Shown: one piece after another, positions 17,314-26,208 of the stretch
How positions within the stretch are numbered: position 1 is the stretch's first letter
Layout: each line of letters begins with the position of its first letter
NCBI GenBank assembly: GCA_963783945.1
Contig: CAWAPS010000007.1
Coordinates: 620,001-684,000 of the forward strand
Direction: 5' to 3'
Length of the DNA stretch: 64,000 bases
DNA from: CAWAPS01 sp963783945
GTDB taxonomy: Bacteria > Actinomycetota > Acidimicrobiia > Acidimicrobiales > Palsa-688
The notes under the pieces: model-generated
Database searches by the model: none
Told to the model about the DNA's origin: nothing
What the model saw: only the letters and a program-made list of their open reading frames with translations
Made by a program: the position numbers and the translations under genes

Positions 17314-18207
17314 CTACATGCGCTCGGAGTAACCGACGTAAGCCACTACGGTCTCAGTCCAGTCCAGCAGGCCGTCGTCGGTGTACCATCCGTCGAGCGA
17401 CTGGCGGCGCAGGCGCCGGACCGGTAGGCCCATCTCGGCCGGCCGGCAGTGCTGAAGCGCCAGGTTGTCCCAGATGATCACGTCGTTGGTCCGCCACTGA
17501 TGGGTGTAGATGTTGTCGTCTGCGTATATCTGGGCGAACAGCTCCTGGATGAGGGCCTCGCCCTCTTGGCGCGGGAGCTCGACCACGTGGCTGGTGAGCA
17601 GCTCGTTCACCATCACCGTCTTCTGATCGGTGTGCGGTAGCTGATAGATGATCGGGTGCTTGTGGCGGAGGAACCGGTCCGGGGCGGCGTCGAGCGGGAC
17701 GTTCTCCTCGAACCATCGGTAGTCGGTCCGCTCCTGGAGGGTGTCGCGCAGGTGGAGGGCGTGCAGCGGCTCGATTCGCGCCCGGAGGTCGGCGGGCATG
17801 CGGTCGAGGGCGCGCACCCCGCTGGCGAACAGCGTGGGAACAGAATCAGGTGCGACCTCTTGCCCCCACAGAGACGTGGCAATACCCGGCCGGAGCCCGT
17901 AGGTGCCGTCCTGGTGCCAGATCAGCTTGGCCGTGCCGGTGCGGGCCGTCGGCTGACCCGCCTCGGTGAGGTTGGTGACGTATGTCTCCTTCATCCCGTC
18001 CGCCCTGGTGTGAAGCGGGCCGAAATTGGCGACGAACCGGCCCTGGTCGTCTGCGGTGACGTCCTGACCGCGCACAAGGAGCAGGTGGTGCTCGCAGAAG
18101 AGGCGGCGCAGCTCCGCCTGCTCTTTGGGATGACAAGACCCTTTGATATCGAAATCGGTCAGCTCGACCCCGAGCGCCTCGGACAAAGGCACGGTTTGCA
18201 TCGACAA
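17314..18207 (-). CDS. TauD/TfdA family Fe(II)/2-oxoglutarate dioxygenase
   Basis: 297-aa double-stranded beta-helix oxygenase that couples decarboxylation of 2-oxoglutarate to hydroxylation of a small acid, often cleaving C-O, C-S or C-N bonds. The iron facial triad is visible: His98 and Asp100 in IWHQDGTYG, distal His253 in NLALQHCRPA; an Arg in the following RRLRRQSL likely binds 2-oxoglutarate. Length is normal. Tail-to-tail with the UspA gene. Other clusters use such enzymes on ether- or sulfonate-containing compounds; the substrate here is unknown. Confidence 0.9.
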   Translation of the reverse strand: MSMQTVPLSEALGVELTDFDIKGSCHPKEQAELRRLFCEHHLLLVRGQDVTADDQGRFVANFGPLHTRADGMKETYVTNLTEAGQPTARTGTAKLIWHQDGTYGLRPGIATSLWGQEVAPDSVPTLFASGVRALDRMPADLRARIEPLHALHLRDTLQERTDYRWFEENVPLDAAPDRFLRHKHPIIYQLPHTDQKTVMVNELLTSHVVELPRQEGEALIQELFAQIYADDNIYTHQWRTNDVIIWDNLALQHCRPAEMGLPVRRLRRQSLDGWYTDDGLLDWTETVVAYVGYSERM

Positions 18208-18373
18208 CCTCCAATGACTCTTGCCGGCAGTCTAGGGCAACGCTCCCCGCCCGGCCCAGGCGTGGGCCGAACGGGTCTGGCCGCGGCCCCCGTCCGGGCC
18301 AGGCCATAGGATCGACGAGGCCCGGTCGCCCGCCCGTGACGACCAATTGCGGCCGACGCCACGGAGGACACGA

Positions 18374-19423
18374 GTGCAGATCGCAACCACGCTCGCCAAC
18401 GAGAAATCTTTTCAGGATGCGGCCAAACGGGTGGTCGAGTTGGAAAGGGCGGGGTTGGATTTCGTCTGGGTCGCCGAGAACTCGGGGTTCGACAGCCCGA
18501 GTCACATGGGCTACCTGGCCGCCCGGACCGAACGGGTCCGCATCGGGTCGGGCATCATGCCGATATACACCCGTACGCCGACTCTCATCGCCATGACCGC
18601 GGCCGGGATCGACTCGCTTTCAGGGGGTCGGTTCGAGCTCGGCCTCGGGGCCGGCGGGGTGAAAATCATCGAGGGATTCCACGGAGTCAGCTTCGACTCG
18701 TCAGTTGGGCGGACGCGCGAGATCGTGGACATCTGCCGCCGGGCGTGGGCACGCGAATCTCCGCTCATACACGAGGGCCGGCACTACCACCTTCCTCTAC
18801 CATCCGATCGGGGCGCCGGTTTGGGTGAGCCGCGTCAGATGATCGACCAACCGGTCCGACCGCGCATCCCGATCTGGTTGGCGGCCATCGGCGACCAGAG
18901 CGTCGCTCTCACCGCCGAGATCGCCGAGGGCTGGTTCCCGCTCCTGGTTATTCCGGAGAAGGTCAAAGACGTCTGGGGCGCCCCGCTGGCGGTCGGGCAG
19001 GCCAAACGAGACCCGTCGCTAGGACCACTACAGGTGACGGCCGCGGGAATACTGGCGATCGGCGAGGGCGACGACGTCCTGAAATTGCGGGACGCAGCCA
19101 GGCCGGCGGCCGCCCTGTTCGTGGGGGGCATGGGACCCAAGGGAAGAAACCACTACAACACGTTGGTCCGCCACTACGGGTACGAGGCCGAGGCCGAGCT
19201 CGTGCAGGACCTCTACCTGTCGGGCCGGATCGACGACGCGGCGGCCGCCCTCCCCGCCGAGTTCATCGAGCTCACCTCGCTGGTCGGACCGCGAAGCTGG
19301 ATCGCCGAGCGGATCGCGGCGTACAAGGAGGCCGGGATCACCCAGCTTCAGGTTCTGCCGGTCCCCACCGCCGACCAGACCGCGGCCGACCTGGTCGGGC
19401 AGCTCAAGGAGCTCGCCGAATAG
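18374..19423 (+). CDS. LLM-class flavin/F420-dependent oxidoreductase
   Basis: 349-aa luciferase-like TIM barrel. GGAGG (18363-18367) lies 6 nt before the GTG at 18374, so I use that start rather than a longer frame from 18347. Blocks: ERAGLDFVWVAENSGFDS, RTERVRIGSGIMPIYTRTP, SGGRFELGLGAGGVKIIEGFHGVSFD, then IPIWLAAIGDQSVALTAEIAEGWFP, typical of MSMEG_2906-like F420 enzymes. Reaction: hydride transfer to or from a carbonyl or C=C, inferred from family only. It is followed by a convergent Gfo/Idh gene. Confidence 0.9.
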   Translation: MQIATTLANEKSFQDAAKRVVELERAGLDFVWVAENSGFDSPSHMGYLAARTERVRIGSGIMPIYTRTPTLIAMTAAGIDSLSGGRFELGLGAGGVKIIEGFHGVSFDSSVGRTREIVDICRRAWARESPLIHEGRHYHLPLPSDRGAGLGEPRQMIDQPVRPRIPIWLAAIGDQSVALTAEIAEGWFPLLVIPEKVKDVWGAPLAVGQAKRDPSLGPLQVTAAGILAIGEGDDVLKLRDAARPAAALFVGGMGPKGRNHYNTLVRHYGYEAEAELVQDLYLSGRIDDAAAALPAEFIELTSLVGPRSWIAERIAAYKEAGITQLQVLPVPTADQTAADLVGQLKELAE

Positions 19424-19443
19424 GCCCGAGTTTGCCGCGGCAC

Positions 19444-20409
19444 TTACCGGCGCATCTGGTCCATCACCTTGGCACAGGCGAGGCCGTCGGCGAAGGTGGG
19501 GGAGCCGGACTCGACGACTCCGCTGCGTACCGCATCGCAGACCATTGCGGCCCAGTGCTCCATGGAGTAGATGAGTGGCGACTTGCCCTCCAGGTTTACG
19601 TCGAAGAAGTCGACCTGGCCGTCGGCCAGGCGCCGCTCCACGCCGGTGTCGGTGATCTCCAGGACCCCCTCGGAGCCGAAGACGGCTGTGCGCTCCGGGG
19701 TGTTGACCGCTGATTCGAGCGCGCAGTCGATTACCGCGGTTTTACCGCCGACGGTGCGCAGGGATGCGACAAAGCCGTCCTCGGCGTCGCAGCGGTGCAT
19801 TTTCCCCTCGGCATCGGCCCGCTCGGGGAAGAGCACGCGCGTCACCACCACGCCCTGGTCTATTTCCTCTCCGAACAGCCAGCGGCAGGCGTCGATGAGA
19901 TGGGACCCCTGTCCGCCGAGCCAGCCGCCACCGAGCTCCTTGCTGTTCAGCCACCCATAGCGCATGGGCTGAGGGGTGGCCAAGAACCTGGAGTACTGGA
20001 AGTGATCTGGCTGGCCGATCGCACCCTCGTGGATCAGGGCCCGCAGGCGCTGGCGCAGCGGGTCGAACCGCCGCTCGAAGTTGAGCACGCTGACCACTCC
20101 GGCGTCCTCGGCCAGCTTGACCATGGACGCCGCCTCCTCGGCGTTGCGGCCGAAAGGCTTGTCGCACAGCACGGCATGGCCGGCGTCGATGGCCCGGCGG
20201 ACGTGCTCGAGGTGCAGGAAGGGCGGAGAGTGAACTGAGATCAGGTCCAGATCGGCTCGGGCGCACAACGCTGACACCGCGGCGTCGTCGCGGGGTGTGA
20301 CCACTTCGACCACATCGCAATCGGGCGCCGCTCTGAACGCCGGAGCCACCACTCCGGCGCCGAAACCGGTACCGATGACACCCACTCGCACTACCTGCGC
20401 CACGCCCAT
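19444..20409 (-). CDS. Gfo/Idh/MocA family oxidoreductase
   Basis: 321-aa NAD(P)-dependent sugar-type dehydrogenase. Rossmann motif VGVIGTGFGAGVVAPAF at about 9-25; EKP-like CDKPFGRNAEEA (the catalytic Lys follows Asp here) near 93; FERRFDP; GGGWLGGQGSHLIDACRWLFGE carries the His of the active site. Members oxidise or reduce hydroxyls of sugars, inositols or sugar-like rings, and some make 3-keto-glycosides. A second copy with the same VVEVVTPRDDAAV signature lies at 36298, so the two probably arose by duplication. Divergent from the TIM-barrel gene at 20561, an arrangement echoed by 30248 and 36298. Confidence 0.9.
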   Translation of the reverse strand: MGVAQVVRVGVIGTGFGAGVVAPAFRAAPDCDVVEVVTPRDDAAVSALCARADLDLISVHSPPFLHLEHVRRAIDAGHAVLCDKPFGRNAEEAASMVKLAEDAGVVSVLNFERRFDPLRQRLRALIHEGAIGQPDHFQYSRFLATPQPMRYGWLNSKELGGGWLGGQGSHLIDACRWLFGEEIDQGVVVTRVLFPERADAEGKMHRCDAEDGFVASLRTVGGKTAVIDCALESAVNTPERTAVFGSEGVLEITDTGVERRLADGQVDFFDVNLEGKSPLIYSMEHWAAMVCDAVRSGVVESGSPTFADGLACAKVMDQMRR

Positions 20410-20560
20410 CCCCTCTCTGGAGAAACCGACCCCGACCAGTAAAAACCCATTCCAGCTTCGATCGGACCTCCAGGAATCCTAGACCCGCCGCTACCCGCAC
20501 CACCCAACCCGGGCCCCCCATTAGGTATCCAGGGGGACGAATCGGCGAGGGCAAGTGGCG

Positions 20561-21400
20561 ATGAGTAGATTTCCCAAGGTGTTTGGACACCCACGGCTCT
20601 CAGTCAACTCCGTCTCCTCCTACCACCAGCCCCTCGCGGCCGACCTCGCCCTGTGGCGGGACCTCGACGTCGGGTACGTCGGCCTGATTCTCCCGAAAGT
20701 AGTGGAGGTCGGGTGGGACACGGCCAGGGACGAGATCAAGTCGGCCGGCCTGCGGGTGTCGACCATGTTCGGCCCGACCTACCGGCGCCTCGACGCCGAC
20801 CGGGCCCTCGGCTGGTGGGACGCCGACCAGAAGGGCACCGTCGACACCGTGGAGTTCGTGGCATCGATCGGCGGTGAATCGATATATGTGTGCACCGGGG
20901 CGGCGCCGTCGCTCACCTGGGACGAAGCGGCCGAGGCGTTCAGCGAGATGGTCGCGCCGGCGGTGGCCCGCAGCAAGGAGCTCGGCGTCCCCGTCCTGCT
21001 CGAACCCACCAACCCTCTCCGCTCGGACGTCAGCTTCCTCTTCTGGCAGCGCGACGCCATGGACCTGGCCCGCCAGGCCGGCACCAAGGTCATGCTCGAC
21101 CTCCAGTCGTGCTGGTACGAGCGGGGCTTGGAAAAGGTCGTCCGAGACAACATCGACATGGTGGGCATAACCCAGATCTCCGACTACGTGATCGGGACCA
21201 CGGAGACCGGCAACCGGGTCGTGCCCGGTGACGGCGACATCCCGTTGGAGCGCCTGCTCGCCATGGTGCTCGACGCCGGCTTCGAAGGCTCGTTCGACCT
21301 CGAGGTGATGGGGCCTCGCGTCGAGGAAGAGGGCTACCACTCGTCGGTGCGGCGGTCGGTCGAGCGGGCGAGCGAGCTGCTCGATCGCGTCGGGGCCTGA
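20561..21400 (+). CDS. Sugar phosphate isomerase/epimerase-like TIM barrel
   Basis: 279-aa AP-endonuclease-2/IolE-like barrel. Metal-site residues occur in the expected places: VPVLLEPTNP (Glu), VMLDLQSCWYERG (Asp plus aromatic), PGDGDIPLERLLAMV (the GDGxI motif with His replaced by Asp), FDLEVMGPR (Glu). A close paralogue is encoded at 30248 (shared ADLALWxDL, VGLIxPK, PTNP, GDGDIPxERLxAxVLDAGxEG). Members isomerise ketoses or eliminate across sugar rings, and relatives cleave C-glycosides after 3-oxidation by a Gfo/Idh enzyme. Start ATG 20561, GAGG 10 nt upstream; GTG 20555 is also possible. Confidence 0.88.
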   Translation: MSRFPKVFGHPRLSVNSVSSYHQPLAADLALWRDLDVGYVGLILPKVVEVGWDTARDEIKSAGLRVSTMFGPTYRRLDADRALGWWDADQKGTVDTVEFVASIGGESIYVCTGAAPSLTWDEAAEAFSEMVAPAVARSKELGVPVLLEPTNPLRSDVSFLFWQRDAMDLARQAGTKVMLDLQSCWYERGLEKVVRDNIDMVGITQISDYVIGTTETGNRVVPGDGDIPLERLLAMVLDAGFEGSFDLEVMGPRVEEEGYHSSVRRSVERASELLDRVGA

Positions 21401-21414
21401 GCACCGAGGGGGTG

Positions 21415-21432
21415 TTGTACCGATCGGTCCAA
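21415..21432. promoter_or_regulatory. Operator B (TetR-type palindrome)
   Basis: TTGTACCGATCGGTCCAA, 16 of 18 positions palindromic, ending 12 nt before the acyl-CoA dehydrogenase ATG. It is one of five related sites (A-E). At this position a bound repressor would block initiation of the dehydrogenase transcript. Confidence 0.65.
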
Positions 21433-21444
21433 TAGGATCGGGAG

Positions 21445-22596
21445 ATGGATTTCTCGCTCACCGAACCCGAACGCGACCTGGTCGAGCTGTGCCGGGCGTT
21501 CGCCCAGAAGGAGATCGCGGCGAGGGCGCCTCTGGCCTGGGAGGAGGCCCGTTGCCCCACCGACCTCCTCCGGGAGATGGGCGCCCTGGGCCTGCTCGGC
21601 ATGCTCATCCCGGAGGAGTGGGGCGGCATAGGGATGTCCACCATCGGTTTCGTGGCGGCCATGGAGCAGATCGGCCTGGCCGACCAGTCGGTGGCGGCGG
21701 CGTGGCAGGCCCACGTGACCATCGGATCGCTGCCCCTGTACCTCTTCGGCAACGACGCGCAGCGGGAAAGATGGCTTCGTCCCCTGGCCGAGGGGCGGGT
21801 CCTCGGTGCGTTCGGCTTGACCGAGCCAGACGCCGGTTCGGATACGAGGGGGATCCAGACGAGGGCGCAACGCCAAGACGGTGGCTGGCGGATAAACGGT
21901 AGAAAGACGTTCATCTCCAATGCCGGCACCGACATGTCATTCGGGGTGACCCTGCTGGCCCGCACTGAATCGACCGAGGAGGGGAAGGGACCCAGGTTCG
22001 CCAGCTTCGTGGTCGAGAAGGATACGCCCGGCTTCACCATGGGCTCGAAGATGCGCGGCATCGGATGGCGAGGTCTGGACACCCGGGAGCTGTACTTCGA
22101 CGATGTGTGGGTCCCCGACGACCACCTGGTCGGTGATCCGGACCTCGGGCTCAGCCAGTTCCTCCGCACCCTCGAAGTCGGTCGCATATCGATCGCGGCG
22201 CTGTCGCTCAGCCTCACCCAGGCGGTACTCGACCTGGCGACCGGCTACGCCCACCAGCGGGTTCAGTTCGGCCAACGGATCTCGCAGTTCCAGGCGGTGC
22301 AGTTCAAGCTCGCCGACATCGCCACCGAACTGGAGGCGGCTCGATGGCTCACCTACCGCGCCGCCTACCTGCGCGACAACGGCCAGCCCTTCTTGAAGGA
22401 GGCGTCCATGGCCAAGCTGAAGGCCAGCCGGGTTGCGGTATGGGCGGCGTCGGAAGCGGTGCAGATCCATGGCGGCCTCGGCTACATGCTCGAGTCACCC
22501 GTCGCCCGTTTCTACTGCGACGCCAAGGTGCTCGAGATCGGCGAAGGAACCAACGAGATCCAGCACCTGGTAATCGCCCGCACTCTCGGCTGCTAG
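21445..22596 (+). CDS. Acyl-CoA dehydrogenase
   Basis: 383-aa FAD flavoprotein that introduces an alpha,beta double bond into an acyl-CoA. N-terminal helical domain (MDFSLTEPERDLVELCRAFA), middle beta domain with GAFGLTEPDAGSD (FAD contact) and KTFISNAGT, C-terminal domain with RVQFGQRISQFQAVQFKLAD and the catalytic base in LEIGEGTNEIQHLVIAR (Glu at about 367). Short-chain/isovaleryl-type layout. GGAG sits just before the ATG. Immediately downstream of operator B and convergent with the fused E1 gene (13-bp gap). It implies a CoA-ester stage to the pathway. Confidence 0.95.
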   Translation: MDFSLTEPERDLVELCRAFAQKEIAARAPLAWEEARCPTDLLREMGALGLLGMLIPEEWGGIGMSTIGFVAAMEQIGLADQSVAAAWQAHVTIGSLPLYLFGNDAQRERWLRPLAEGRVLGAFGLTEPDAGSDTRGIQTRAQRQDGGWRINGRKTFISNAGTDMSFGVTLLARTESTEEGKGPRFASFVVEKDTPGFTMGSKMRGIGWRGLDTRELYFDDVWVPDDHLVGDPDLGLSQFLRTLEVGRISIAALSLSLTQAVLDLATGYAHQRVQFGQRISQFQAVQFKLADIATELEAARWLTYRAAYLRDNGQPFLKEASMAKLKASRVAVWAASEAVQIHGGLGYMLESPVARFYCDAKVLEIGEGTNEIQHLVIARTLGC

Positions 22597-22609
22597 AGCA
22601 GCCGCCGAA

Positions 22610-24601
22610 TCACTCGCCGGCGAGCCGGCGGATGGCCTCGGCTATATCGTCGCGGTCAGGGAGCCAGGCGCGTTCGAGCTCAGGAGCGTACGGAGGGGCA
22701 GTGGCCGCGGCGCCGACGCGTTGGATCGGGGCGTCCAGGTCCCAGAAGGCCTCCCGGGCGACGGTTGCGGCTATCTCGGCACCGATGCCGAACGGCACGA
22801 TCGCTTCGTGGGCGATCAGCAACCGGCTGGTCTTGTGGACCGACTCGAGGATCGGAGCCATATCGAGCGGAGACACGGTTCGAAGGTCGATCACTTCTAC
22901 CGAGACGCCCTCGCCGGCCAGACTCTCGGCCGCGGCCAAAGCCTCGTGCACCATTCGCGAGATCGACACGACGGTGACATCGGTGCCGGGGCGAACGACC
23001 GATGACCGCCCGATCGGAAGGATGTGCGATGAGGGCGGCTGCGGTCCCTTCATGCCGTACAACAGCCGGTTCTCGATGAAGACGACCGGGTTCGGATCCT
23101 GGATGGCGGCCCGGAGCAGGCCGTAGGTGTCGGCCGGGGTCGAGGGCATGACCACGCTCAGGCCCGGGATGTGGGCGAGGAGCGCTTCGAGGCTCTGGGA
23201 GTGCTGGCTTCCCGATGACCGCCCGGCGCCGAACTGGGTGCGCACGGTCAGGGCCATTTGCGCCGCCCCGCCGGTCATGAACGGCATCTTGGCGGCCTGG
23301 TTGAGGAGCTGGTCGAGGCAGACCCCGACGAAGTCGAGGTACATCAACTCCACCACGGGGTGCATCCCGGCCATGGCCGCTCCGACGCCGACGCCCATGA
23401 TGGCGGTCTCCGAGATCGGCGTGTCGCGCACGCGATCACCGAACCGGTCGTGCAGCCCCCGGGTGAGCCCGAACACGTTGCCGCCGGCCGCCACGTCGAT
23501 ACCGGCGACGAACACCCGCTCGTCGGCCGCTAGCTCCGCCTCGAGAGCGGTGCGGATGGCGTCCATGGTGCGAAAGACCGGGGCGTCGGCGTCGGGGGGA
23601 GGGGGCTCGGTGGGCGCCGGTCTCGGCCGGATCACGAAGTTGGTGAGGGTGGTGGGGGCGGGGGGGGCAAACCCTCGAGCTACGTCTACCGCTTCTTCCA
23701 GCTCCTTCGCGACTGAGGCCTCGAGCGTGGTGATGGCGTCGTCACCGATGCCTGCCGACCGCAAACGGCGGGCATGGACGACGAGGGGGTCCTTGGTCTC
23801 CCAGGACTGGACCTCGTCCGTCGACCGGTAGCGCTGCGGGTCGCCTTCGTAGTGGCCGTGCCACCGGTACGTAGTGGCCTCGACCATCGCGGGCCCCGCC
23901 CCGGCCCGAATCGCCCGCACCACTTCCTGCATGGCAGTCGCGGTCGCCACGACGTCGTTTCCGTCGACCGCCACATAGTCGACGCCGTAGCCGGCGGCCC
24001 TCTGCTCGAGCGGCGCGGCGTGCTGGCTCGACGCCGGCGAGAACTCGGCGTACCCGTTGTTCTCACAGAAGAAGATCACCGGAAGATGCCACACCGCGGC
24101 CAGATTCACCGCTTCGTGGAATGCGCCCTGGGCCGCCGCACCGTCGCCGAAGAACGCCACGGCCAGGTCGCCGTCGGCGCGCAGGTGGGCGGCGGTGGCT
24201 GCCCCTACCGCGATCGGCAGGCCGGCGGCCACGATGCCGTTGGCGCCGAAGATCCCGATGTTCGGGTCGGCGATGTGCATCGAGCCGCCGCGGCCCCGGT
24301 TGGTGCCCTCGTCCTTCCCCATCAGCTCGGCGAACATCCCGAGGGGGGCCAGGCCCTTGGCCAGGCAGTGACCATGGCCGCGATGGGTCGACGTGATGAC
24401 GTCCTTGGGTCGAAGGGGCCAGCACGCCCCCACCGCCGCCCCCTCCTGACCGATGGACAGATGGACGAAGCCGGGCACCTCACCGTCCCGGTACAGCACG
24501 GCTACCCGCTCCTCGAACCCCCGGATGACCAGCATCCGGCGATGCATCTCGAGCAGCTCGGTGTTCGAGAACGGGGGGGCGACAGACCGGCCGGGATCCA
24601 C
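22610..24601 (-). CDS. Fused alpha/beta E1 of a 2-oxoacid dehydrogenase
   Basis: 663-aa thiamine-diphosphate enzyme that decarboxylates a 2-oxoacid. Residues to about 320 are E1-alpha: RGFEERV, GQEGAAVGACWPLRP, SMHIADPNIGIFGANGIV and the TPP motif FFGDGAAAQG...FFCENNGYAEFSP. After a Pro-rich linker the E1-beta half follows (RTALEAELAADERVFVAGIDVA, TPISETAIMGVGVGAAMAG, then VFIENRLLYG). GTG 24601 is preferred: a minus-strand TACAAT (24611-24616) puts the transcript start almost on it, so it may be leaderless. Divergent from the SDR at 24645 across operator C. No E2 or E3 gene is in the window. Confidence 0.9.
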   Translation of the reverse strand: MDPGRSVAPPFSNTELLEMHRRMLVIRGFEERVAVLYRDGEVPGFVHLSIGQEGAAVGACWPLRPKDVITSTHRGHGHCLAKGLAPLGMFAELMGKDEGTNRGRGGSMHIADPNIGIFGANGIVAAGLPIAVGAATAAHLRADGDLAVAFFGDGAAAQGAFHEAVNLAAVWHLPVIFFCENNGYAEFSPASSQHAAPLEQRAAGYGVDYVAVDGNDVVATATAMQEVVRAIRAGAGPAMVEATTYRWHGHYEGDPQRYRSTDEVQSWETKDPLVVHARRLRSAGIGDDAITTLEASVAKELEEAVDVARGFAPPAPTTLTNFVIRPRPAPTEPPPPDADAPVFRTMDAIRTALEAELAADERVFVAGIDVAAGGNVFGLTRGLHDRFGDRVRDTPISETAIMGVGVGAAMAGMHPVVELMYLDFVGVCLDQLLNQAAKMPFMTGGAAQMALTVRTQFGAGRSSGSQHSQSLEALLAHIPGLSVVMPSTPADTYGLLRAAIQDPNPVVFIENRLLYGMKGPQPPSSHILPIGRSSVVRPGTDVTVVSISRMVHEALAAAESLAGEGVSVEVIDLRTVSPLDMAPILESVHKTSRLLIAHEAIVPFGIGAEIAATVAREAFWDLDAPIQRVGAAATAPPYAPELERAWLPDRDDIAEAIRRLAGE

Positions 24602-24611
24602 AGACGGTGTA

Positions 24612-24629
24612 TTGTACTGGTCGGTACAA
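24612..24629. promoter_or_regulatory. Operator C (TetR-type palindrome)
   Basis: TTGTACTGGTCGGTACAA with perfect arms TTGTAC/GTACAA; the best copy of the five-site family. It lies between the divergent fused E1 gene (GTG 24601) and the SDR (ATG 24645) and overlaps the minus-strand -10 TACAAT, so it can repress both directions. Confidence 0.7.
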
Positions 24630-24644
24630 CAACGGGAAAGGGTG

Positions 24645-25424
24645 ATGACCGAACAGATCGAGATCCCCGGTTCCTTCCCCGGGGCAGGCGATGTCACGGG
24701 GAAGCGGGTGGTGCTTACAGGAGCCGGCCGGGGGCTGGGCCGGTTGCTCGCGCACGCCTTTTCGAGCGCCGGTGCGCAGGTGGCCCTGGTTTCCCGGACC
24801 AAGGAAGAGATCAGTGCCGTCGCCGACGCGCTTCCAGGCCCGGCGCTGGCGTTCGCCGGCGACGTGACCGACGCCGCGTTCAACGAGGAAGTGGCCGACG
24901 CCACGGTGCTCGAATGGGGCGGCGTCGACGTCTGGATCTGCAACGCCGGGATCTCGCCCGTCCTGGCCGGCCCGCTCAAGACCGATCCGTCCGTGTGGCG
25001 GGAGGTTCTGGAGGTGAACCTCACCGGGGCGTTCCTCGGGGCCCGGGCCGCCGCCCGGGTCATGGGCCAGGGCGGGCGGCTGATATTCACCGGCTCCGTT
25101 CTCGGGGAACGGCCGCGGGAGGGGCTCACCGCGTACAGCGCCTCGAAGGCCGGTCTGGTCGGCATGGCCAAAGGGCTGGCCCTGGATCTGGCCCCCTCCG
25201 GCATCACGGTGAATGTGGTAGCTCCGGGATGGTTCGATTCACCTCTGGCCGAGAAGTGGAAGAACAATCCCAAGCTTTCGGCCGGGGTCCTCGGGCATAC
25301 CGCGCAGGGACGCTGGGGCCGCGCCGTCGATCTGGCCGGCGCCTACCAGTTCCTGGCCTCCGATGCTTCGGCGTTCGTGACCGGGACGGTCCTGAACGTC
25401 GATGGTGGGTACCTGCTCATATGA
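24645..25424 (+). CDS. SDR family oxidoreductase
   Basis: 259-aa classical short-chain dehydrogenase/reductase. Coenzyme motif TGAGRGLG (about residues 25-32), NAG at VWICNAGIS, catalytic Ser in IFTGSVLGE, Tyr/Lys in YSASKAG, C-terminal VLNVDGGYLL. The ATG at 24645 is preceded by GGGAAAGG; the longer frame from 24453 overlaps the E1 gene. First of two SDRs in tandem (the next begins 37 bp on) under operator C. Likely oxidises an alcohol of the pathway substrate with NAD(P); substrate not identifiable. Confidence 0.92.
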   Translation: MTEQIEIPGSFPGAGDVTGKRVVLTGAGRGLGRLLAHAFSSAGAQVALVSRTKEEISAVADALPGPALAFAGDVTDAAFNEEVADATVLEWGGVDVWICNAGISPVLAGPLKTDPSVWREVLEVNLTGAFLGARAAARVMGQGGRLIFTGSVLGERPREGLTAYSASKAGLVGMAKGLALDLAPSGITVNVVAPGWFDSPLAEKWKNNPKLSAGVLGHTAQGRWGRAVDLAGAYQFLASDASAFVTGTVLNVDGGYLLI

Positions 25425-25461
25425 CCGGGGTGAGAGCCGCTTCGGCGGAGGGGAGTGACCT

Positions 25462-26208
25462 ATGACGCCGGCCCGAAGAGTCATTGCCATCACAGGCGCG
25501 GGGGGAGCCCTCGGAGCGGCGCTGTCGAGCCGGCTGGCCGGCGAGCCGGGCACCGATCTGGTGTTGAGCGACGTCAGCGCGTCGACGCTGGAGGCGACGA
25601 TTGGCGGGCTTCCCGGGGGCGGGGCGGGGGTGGAGACGGTGCTGGCCGACGTGAGCGACTTCGCTCAGGTACAGGCGGTGGTCGACCTCGCCGTCGGCTG
25701 CTTCGGCCGGCTCGACGTCCTGATCAGCAATGCCGGAGTTCTCGCTCCCAACGGGCGCATCCACAACCTGGCCACCGAGGACTGGGAGCGGTCGTTTCGG
25801 GTCAACGTCCTCGGTGCGGTCAACGGGATCCGGGCCACGGTGGCGGTGATGCGTCCGCAACGGTCAGGCTCGATCGTGCTGACCGCCTCAGTCGCCGGCC
25901 TCACCGCGTGGTCCCATGCCGGGCCGTACTGCGCGACGAAGGCTGCGGTCATCCAGCTGGCGAAGGTGGCGGCCGTCGAGTATGCCCGTGACGGGATACG
26001 GGTCAACTGCGTGTGCCCGGGGACCTTTCTCTCGGCCATCCACACCGACCTGCCCCCGGAAGCGATCGACGCCATGGCGGCGCGCCACCCCCTCGGGCTG
26101 GGCTCGGCCGCCGACCTGGTAGGCGCCTATTCCTATCTCGCCAGTGACGCGTCCCGCTGGACCACCGGCTCGGCGATGGTGGTCGACGGCGGCTACTCGG
26201 CGCCTTGA
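25462..26208 (+). CDS. SDR family oxidoreductase
   Basis: 248-aa classical SDR: ITGAGGALG coenzyme loop near 11, SNAGVLAPNG, catalytic Ser in VLTASVAGL, YCATKAA active-site Tyr/Lys, and VCPGTFLSAIH followed by MVVDGGYSAP. It follows the SDR at 24645 by 37 bp and probably shares its transcript. The last 16 bp overlap the 3' end of the convergent TetR gene. Two consecutive SDRs next to an OCH-like hydrolase would fit stepwise oxidation of two hydroxyls to a diketone, but that is inference. Confidence 0.92.
   Translation: MTPARRVIAITGAGGALGAALSSRLAGEPGTDLVLSDVSASTLEATIGGLPGGGAGVETVLADVSDFAQVQAVVDLAVGCFGRLDVLISNAGVLAPNGRIHNLATEDWERSFRVNVLGAVNGIRATVAVMRPQRSGSIVLTASVAGLTAWSHAGPYCATKAAVIQLAKVAAVEYARDGIRVNCVCPGTFLSAIHTDLPPEAIDAMAARHPLGLGSAADLVGAYSYLASDASRWTTGSAMVVDGGYSAP

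Noticed and set aside
23640..23690. Long G run in the fused E1 gene as a possible frameshift site
   Set aside because: It encodes the Pro-rich linker between the alpha and beta halves, and the frame is continuous on both sides.
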